A DNA stretch of 64,000 nucleotides from Helianthus annuus (Eukaryota > Streptophyta > Magnoliopsida > Asterales > Asteraceae). This document shows positions 58,018 through 64,000 of this stretch, one piece after another. The stretch covers positions 82,898,079 to 82,962,078 of the forward strand of contig NC_035433.2 of NCBI RefSeq assembly GCF_002127325.2, in the 5' to 3' direction. A program made the translations under genes and the position numbers. The notes beneath the pieces were generated by a model, which was given only the letters and a program-made list of their open reading frames with translations, searched no databases and was not told the DNA's origin. How positions within the stretch are numbered: position 1 is the first letter of the stretch; each line of letters begins with the position of its first letter.

Positions 58018-58877
58018 TGGTGGCAGTGGATTATGTGTCCAAATGGGTTGAGGCCATTGCCACCAAGACTAATGACCATAAGGTTGTTTGCAGATTCGTT
58101 CAATCGAACATTTTTTCGAGATTTGGTGTCCCTCGTGTGATCATAAGTGATGGGAGGTCTCATTTCAAAAATTTCAACTTTGGCAAACTCCTTAAGAGAT
58201 ATGGTGTTGATCATCGAATTGCCACTCTGTATCATCCTCAAACGAGTGGGCAAGTCGAAGTTTCTAATCGACAAATTAAAGAAATTTTACAAAATACTGT
58301 GCGAGCCGACCGCAAGGATTGGTCCAATAAATTGGACGATGCTTTGTGGGCGTATCGTACAGCGTACAAAACACCGATTGGAACAACACCGTATCGATTG
58401 GTCTATGGAAAAGGATGTCACTTACCGGTAGAAATTGCACATCGTGCATTTTGGGCAGTTAAACAGATTAACATTGATTATGATACTGCAGGTAAGGAGC
58501 AACAATTGACATTGGGTGAATTGGAAGAGATACGGAATGAGGCTTACGATTGTGCTGCTGCATACAAAGATAAGATGAAAAAAGTGCACTACGCGAAGAT
58601 TAAGCCGAAAGTGTTTGAAGTTGGCCAGCTTGTTTGGTTATACAATTCCAGGTTGAAACTGTTCCCTGGAAAGCTGAAGAGTAAGTGGACAGGGCCTTAT
58701 CGTGTGACGAAGGTCGGAAAACACGGTGATTTTGAGATTGAGGACTTTGATGATCATATCCGCCAGATGGTGAACGGCCACAGACTGAAGCCGTACTTCA
58801 ATGCTCGAGAAATTAACGGTCCTGGGAAGAACGTGGAGGTGCTATACATGAGCACAGTCCGCGAGTATGTTGAGTAA
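58018..58877 (+). pseudogene. Athila integrase, catalytic core and C-terminus (distal part)
   Basis: The frame resumes after the TRIM with [20 protein letters not shown], then [11 protein letters not shown] (second catalytic Asp), [20 protein letters not shown] (catalytic Glu region), [20 protein letters not shown], and a C-terminal domain with GPYRV ([14 protein letters not shown]). It ends VREYVE at the stop at 58877. Removing the insertion and one TGGTG copy would leave the reading frame uninterrupted here. Integrase is split, so this copy cannot make it. Confidence 0.92.
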
Positions 58878-60674
58878 TCGCACAGGTACGATCTGGCTGA
58901 AGATCTAAAACTTAGCGCTCTTAGGAGGTAGCCTAAGGCTCATTTGTAATTATTTTTCTTGCTTTCGTAGTTAGTTAGACTGTTTTTAGTGAGTTTTCGA
59001 GTATAACCGTGCCGTTAATCAAGTGTGGGGACGCTCGGGTGGTTTGGTTAAGCTTCAGTGCAGTTGAGGGCAACGCACACTCGTTTGGGGGGTAGGACAA
59101 GGTGATTTTCAAAGAGATTTTATGATCACATAAAAATTACGGCCGGAAAATCAGTTTTGGGAGCATTTTTGCACAATTTTCGGTTATTTTCGGTATGTTT
59201 TCGGAGTATTTCAGGATATGAGATGATTCGGAAAAAGAAAACTATCAGAAAAGGAGCCCCAGGTACGTTTCTATTGCTAAATCTTCATAAAAATTCGTTT
59301 GGAGGTGAAGGAAAGGAAAACAAGAAAAATTAAAAAAAATTTCTAAGGCATGGAAGCCATGAAAAAGAATGCACTCACTGGAAACCGTTCTTTTTCGCGC
59401 CACGCGAGAGAAGAACATCTCCTGGCGCGCCACGCGACGGTCCGTACTTCCGGCCCCAATTTTCTTAACCTAAAAATTAGTCATTAACCCTTCTTATCTC
59501 GTTTCACCGTTTCCTCTCACCTTTCCCCCCTTTAACTTCCGGGTACCCTTTTCACTCTTGAAGCCGGCCGACTACCATACCCAAATTCCATCATCATCAT
59601 CACTCGTCCCCCTAACCCTTTCATCACCACCTCCGATTAAACCTCACCCACCAGGCCGACCACCAAGCGACACCCCCCTCGTGCGATTACTCACCTGTAT
59701 TCACTTCCGATCACCGCAAGCCTCATAATTTCTTCTAATTTCCCGCCAGGTATGAAGTTTTGATTTTTAATGTTTTATGCAACGTTTGCATCATGTGTGA
59801 TTGAAATCTTTGAGATTATGTGATGAAGATTATGTGAAAAAGGTAAGGTTGAACACATAGATAGGTCATTAACTTTGATTTAAGGCTGCAGATTATGAGA
59901 GTTATTGGGTCTGCTGTGATGTTGTTGAAATTGCTAGGAAGTTCGTGTTTGAGTTGATAGATACAGTGATTTGGTTTGATTATGAAATTGTGATAAAGGG
60001 AAGTAGGATGTGTTTTGCTGGTAGTGTCGGGATGAGCAGATTTAGGAGGTAGAGAGTTAAGTTGAGTTGCTTGATAGTATTCAGATATTGCCGCTTAGTG
60101 TATTAAGTTAACCATAAATTGCGAAGGGTTGTGTATGATATAAAGAAGCGAGTTTAGAAAGTGAGTCAGATGTGTTTAGCGAGTATTCGACAAAGTGTTT
60201 AAGATAGGAATGAGATATGGAGCGATATTTGGCGTATAGGCATTGGTTTGGGAAGTAAATTGTGTAGGAAAGGTAATTAAGGCGGTGCTCTATTTGGTGC
60301 ATGTTTAGTAAGTGCTAATATCAGTGAGTGGATAGGGCGATGAGTAGTGTCGAGGCAAGTAAGTGAGCGCGGAGTCAGGCTAGGTGGTTTCGTTGGGGCA
60401 TAGCGTGTATACATGTATATTAATATATATGAAAAAAAAAGCTGAAAAGTTATAAAAAGTGTTCTACACTGTTCAAAACACTAGTTATGAATTGTAATTC
60501 GAGTCAATTGGTCGATTCGTTTGTCCTCAAACTCCATACGAACGAATTGACCAATTTACATGATACTCCGACTTGCATCATAATGTCATCACTATTGTTT
60601 GTTATTGACTTCGTAACCGCGAATGAAATGCTATACGGTTACGAATGTCACCGGCATTAGACTAACTTAAATCT
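58878..60674 (+). other. Athila region between integrase and the third ORF
   Basis: No ORF with similarity. It holds GTGTGGGGACG (59019), two TCGCGCCACGCGA-type motifs (59395-59438), a C-rich stretch (59519-59710) and a possible splice acceptor region before the third ORF (TGCATGCTTTCAG/GATG at about 60676-60691). In Athila-like elements the third ORF is thought to be made from a spliced or separate transcript. Confidence 0.6.
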
Positions 60675-61940
60675 TTGCATGCTTTCAGGATGTCGGACGA
60701 AGGTGCATCAAGCGCAGGAGGAAAACGCAAGCGCAAAGCAACGAAAAAGAGTCAACCGGTCCAATATAGGATGCTTGAGGAGCGTCCGGAACCCAATGTC
60801 GTGGCAGTGCCTCTTGATCAGCGGGAGTTGCGCAATCACACACTGTTACAGTTTATGTTGGGCACCGACGAATATGAGAGATGCGAAAAGTTTTTGGAAA
60901 TGGAGTTATTTCAGCACAGGACCGTGAATTGGGGAATGATTGATGCTATGGATCAGCGGGAGAGATTGGAAGGGTTGTTAGGACGTAGATGGTTAGAGGC
61001 GATACGGTGCGCAGAGCCACAGTATGCAGAACTCACTGTTGAGTTTCATTCTACTTTTAAGTACTCGCCTGAGTGGTTCATGCAACCATATACAGTTAAG
61101 TTTATGTTGGGGCGTCAACCGTTTAGAATGAGTGTTCCCCAGTTCGCAGAGGCGATTGGGTTGTACACCAGGGAGGAGTCAAGCGTAGTGGATTTTAGGA
61201 GGTCGTTACGGGGAGTTACAGTTAATCGAGAGGATTATCATGTGATGGAAGCAGAGTTATCTGAGTTTTGGCTGACGATAGCGGACTCAGAATGGTCTAC
61301 ACGTGCGGTGGCATCTTCGATTCGGGACCCGTTTGTCAGATATATTCATAGGATCATCGCGTGCACAGTCATGGGTAGGAAGGGTGGAGAAGATAAGGTG
61401 AGTCAGAATGATCTGTTCTGTTTGTATTTCATTATGAATAGGAAAGAAGTGAATTTGGCGACAGTGATGTTGGCATCATTCGCACGGGGTCGTCGAAAGG
61501 GTGGTCAAGCCAGGTTGCCATTGGGTACTTATGTGACTAGGTTGGCAAGGCATTTGGGGGTTACTGATATATATGAGGAGCGTTTGTTGACTCCTGGTCC
61601 AGTTACAGCCGAGTTTGGGATTGAAGAACTGCGTCGAGCGCAGATGATTTGTTTGGACGAGCCGCTTCGTTGGGAGGCGGTAAAGCAGGGTCCTCCTCAT
61701 AGACAGAGAGTGCGTCTGCAGTCCGAGCGTCCTCCGTCTGCGCATCCTCGTGCGCAACGTCAGGTACGTGCGCCTGCATCAGCACCAGTGACACTGGAGT
61801 CGTTGAGGGATATGTTGCTGGTTCAAAATGACGTATTGAGATACATTATGGAGCGTCAGCACATAGAGGTGCCGGATTGGTTTCTACCACCACAGCAGGC
61901 TGCTGGGGGTGATGAGGAGTCTGGAGGGGATGACGAGTAG
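60675..61940 (+). CDS. Athila third ORF (ATHILA ORF-like protein)
   Basis: An open frame of 421 codons. The first Met is at 60675; the second, at 60690 (MSDEGASSAGGKRKRKATKK), follows a CAG acceptor-like site and may be the real start. After a basic N-terminus it has the fold typical of the third ORF of Athila elements: AELTVEFHSTFKYSPEWFMQ, VKFMLGRQPFRMSVPQFAEA, IGLYTREE. The C-terminal ~90 residues are Pro/Arg/Gln-rich, ending in an acidic tail. I see no signal peptide or membrane segment, so an envelope role is not supported by this copy. It is the only long Athila frame here without a stop. Function is unknown. Confidence 0.82.
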   Translation: MHAFRMSDEGASSAGGKRKRKATKKSQPVQYRMLEERPEPNVVAVPLDQRELRNHTLLQFMLGTDEYERCEKFLEMELFQHRTVNWGMIDAMDQRERLEGLLGRRWLEAIRCAEPQYAELTVEFHSTFKYSPEWFMQPYTVKFMLGRQPFRMSVPQFAEAIGLYTREESSVVDFRRSLRGVTVNREDYHVMEAELSEFWLTIADSEWSTRAVASSIRDPFVRYIHRIIACTVMGRKGGEDKVSQNDLFCLYFIMNRKEVNLATVMLASFARGRRKGGQARLPLGTYVTRLARHLGVTDIYEERLLTPGPVTAEFGIEELRRAQMICLDEPLRWEAVKQGPPHRQRVRLQSERPPSAHPRAQRQVRAPASAPVTLESLRDMLLVQNDVLRYIMERQHIEVPDWFLPPQQAAGGDEESGGDDE

Positions 61941-62081
61941 ATGGTTCTAGCAGTATCAGCGCCGGTGATTTTGGTTATCTTTTGTATTTTTCCCACTTAT
62001 TTTGTTTTTAGCTGATGATGGTCTGTACTTAACTTGATATTTGACACATTTGGGGAAAATTGTAAGGGTTAACCGGTTGGG

Positions 62082-62119
<38 letters not shown>

Positions 62120-62812
62120 GCTATGATTATGTTTGGTGATGTTGCTAGAATTAGTAATGGGTCGTATTTGGCTGGGGACTGTGGTTGGAGTACTAGTGCG
62201 TTTTGGAAGGCATGGAACTAGACAGATGCAGAGCGGCAAGGAAATCAGGGGAGTCTGTTCCATTTGTTGTTGTTGTATTTTTATTTCTATTTTTATTTTC
62301 AGTTGTTTGAGTCGTAGTTTCCTGCCTCATTGAGGACAATGAAGGAAATAAGTGTGGGGAGGGGGAAACTAGCGTTTAGTTTAGGTGTCGTGTCATTGTA
62401 GTTCAGTCATAGTTAAAAAAAAAGAAAATAGAAAATGTCCCGTAAAGGTATTCGCATAAAATGGAAAATGATAGGTGTAATTAAATCAGTGGCTTTTCGA
62501 TTACTATATATATGAGATAATAAATAGTCGGTCACACGTCTAATTTAGGATATGTGGGTAGGCCCAGCCGGTTGAAAGGTTCCTTAGGCTTGATATAAAA
62601 TAACTTAAAATAGGAGTCTTGTGGGTTCCCGCCTTAGGAGCTATGGTGAAACTGAAACTGTGGAAGGTATAAGAGGTACGTCATAAGTAAGAAACTTATA
62701 AGTTTCTCCGATTAAACTGGCACACCTGTTTCTTTTTGTGAAAACAAATCCGAAACAGTGTGGCGCCCGAAAAGAAAAAAAATCATTCCATCCATCCATT
62801 CACCTGAGCACA

Positions 62813-62867
<55 letters not shown>

Positions 62868-63305
62868 GTGAAGTTTATGGCATTAACCATGGGGATGGTG
62901 ACTCGTGTGGCGTATGTCCGCTAAACTGATCGTATACAAAAGCATGTAAGCTCGCAATATCATCCATTCTTCCATCATAAAGTTTAATCGGACTAACATA
63001 AGAGTTTTTTATATAAGACGGTAGATTTATTTTAATCTCATAAGCTTGAAACGGGAATAGGTGGAGTCGTAGTCTTTTGAGTGTGGGATCCATAGATGAC
63101 TATACACTACTTGAACTTAATGGATCGAAAATAAGGGCTTGGAAACCAGCGGTTGGGTTTAAGTGGACAGTATATTCACAATCGTGGTTAACGTGTGATT
63201 AGATTCATTTTAATAAAATAATTGAATATATTGAAAGCCATTTGTTTTAGTTGTGATTCCATTGCGAATAATTTTTTCGGGGACGAAAAAAGATAAGTGT
63301 GGGGA
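61941..63305 (+). other. Athila 3' untranslated region with polypurine tracts
   Basis: It contains (AT)n at about 62083-62117, AAGTGTGGGGAGGGGGAAA (about 62350-62369, a polypurine tract-like motif), a run of about 50 A (62817-62866), and the final tract AAGATAAGTGTGGGGA (about 63290-63305) right before the right LTR. No gene is seen. Confidence 0.75.
62817..62866 (+). repeat. Poly(A) run
   Basis: About 50 uninterrupted A residues between CATGT and CGTGAAG. It is inside the Athila 3' region. Confidence 0.9.
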
Positions 63306-64000
63306 TGTGATGTGCGGGTGTAAACACGTCATATTATGTATAGTTTGTGTCGGTTTTAAGCGTTGGAGTGTGTTTATTCATAGTAATTTGTGTACTTATT
63401 GGTTGTCGGGTTTTTCAGGCTTAACAGCGCTTAAATGCAGTACAATGATCATACAAGCTGGAAAACGGGTGTTACAAGGCAATACGGAGCGAGAAAGCAG
63501 TTATGTTGGAAACCATGCTCCCTCGCGCCACGCGAGGGAGGCTATGTGATGTGTCGCGTGGCGCGACAGATAGAAGTCAACGATTGGTCAGAATATGCTC
63601 CTTCGCGCCACGCGAGGGAGTGACGAGATTCTGTAGCGTGGCGCGAAAGTGTTACAGCGTGGAAACTTGTGTTTTTTAACCTAGTTCGAAGAAAACAGGA
63701 GGGGAATCATTACGCAGCCGCCGACGGACGATTGGGAGCACTTTTGGGCGATTACTTTCCATCATCTTCCATCTTCCAAGCAACTGGTTCATGTTCAATC
63801 AATTTCTAACAAATCCTGAAGCAACGATGACCATGATGCGCGGCTAATTCTCTTATAACTTCTACTCGGATGAACTTTTACATTGTTTGGCATTAATTCT
63901 TGTTTGCGGATTCGTATAACTGGTACAGCTTGACCACTCGTGTTGGATTCTTGGTAAACGTTTATTGTGTTTGAATTATTTGTCATTTATTAAGCGTATT
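63306..64000 (+). repeat. Right LTR of the Athila element (first 695 bp)
   Basis: It matches 49357-50051 with five substitutions that I can see (ACAGG/TCAGG, GCTGT/GCAGT, GGGGCG/GGAGCG, TGCTGG/TGTTGG, GAGGGA/GACGGA). It continues past the window end. Confidence 0.93.

Larger units (their letters stand above)
49357..64000 (+). mobile_element. Athila-type Ty3/Gypsy element, right LTR runs off the window
   Basis: It has a 1100-bp left LTR (49357-50456), a tRNA-Asp primer site, gag-pol in one frame, a third ORF after integrase, a polypurine tract and the first 695 bp of the right LTR (63306-64000). The protease motif LLDLGAS, the primer site TGGCGCCGCTGCCGGGGA and the extra ORF place it in Athila. 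Comparing the LTRs by eye gives 5 substitutions in 695 bp, so it is recent. Gag-pol carries one frameshift and four stops, and a TRIM-like element sits in integrase. Confidence 0.95.

Noticed and set aside
60675..61940. Third Athila ORF as a true envelope gene
   Set aside because: I see no signal peptide, membrane segment or cleavage site in this copy; only its position resembles env.
62817..62866. Poly(A) run as the tail of a LINE or SINE
   Set aside because: No LINE or SINE sequence precedes it, no target duplication was found, and it lies inside the Athila 3' region.

Overview
This is a nuclear plant-genome window made almost entirely of nested transposable elements. I see no rRNA, tRNA, CRISPR array or ordinary single-copy host gene. 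The mix points to a eudicot: a chromovirus with a C-terminal chromodomain, a gag-only Gypsy element, an Athila element with a tRNA-Asp primer site, Copia elements with tRNA-Met primer sites, a Rep/helicase Helitron, a MULE and GT-AG introns. The style of the long LTRs and gag proteins makes Asteraceae my best guess, but that is inference.

Layout. 1-1241 is the tail of a long Gypsy LTR. 1361-11212 is a complete gag-only Gypsy element (TR-GAG type) with two ~2.65 kb LTRs, an intact 376-codon gag and a perfect 5-bp duplication (GTTAC). 11218-13436 is the 5' part of a minus-strand Copia-like element, its LTR at 13014-13436. 13437-22352 is an old minus-strand chromovirus with truncated LTRs and a broken gag-pol. 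22354-22735 plus 44224-44575 is the leader of another minus-strand Copia element, rich in the motif GAGCGAAATC, split by a 21.5-kb Helitron.

The Helitron (22736-44223) has 5'-TC, a 3' hairpin plus CTAG, and sits between A and T. On its plus strand it carries a three-B3-domain gene, an 11-exon RPA1-like gene, a second RPA1 C-terminal-like gene and the Rep/helicase gene. Near its 3' end it carries a second three-B3-domain gene on the minus strand and two F-box fragments. A 1.56-kb MULE with a perfect 9-bp duplication lies inside it. Every multi-exon gene carries at least one stop codon or frameshift, so this copy looks inactive, but exon structure can still be read. The pair of B3 genes facing each other near the two ends is the most unusual feature of the window.

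44576-49356 is a plus-strand Copia element of the same GAGCGAAATC family: LTR, primer site, a motif-array leader and a long coiled-coil gag with two zinc knuckles. No pol appears before it is interrupted by an Athila element (49357 to past the window end). The Athila gag-pol has several stop codons and is interrupted in integrase by a 2154-bp TRIM/LARD-like element with 372-bp LTRs and a TGGTG duplication. The downstream Athila ORF (60675-61940) is open.

How the parts relate: the TR-GAG element, the Athila copy and the TRIM have nearly identical LTR pairs, so they are recent. All three lack a working pol of their own and presumably moved using enzymes from related elements. The chromovirus has lost catalytic residues and is clearly older.
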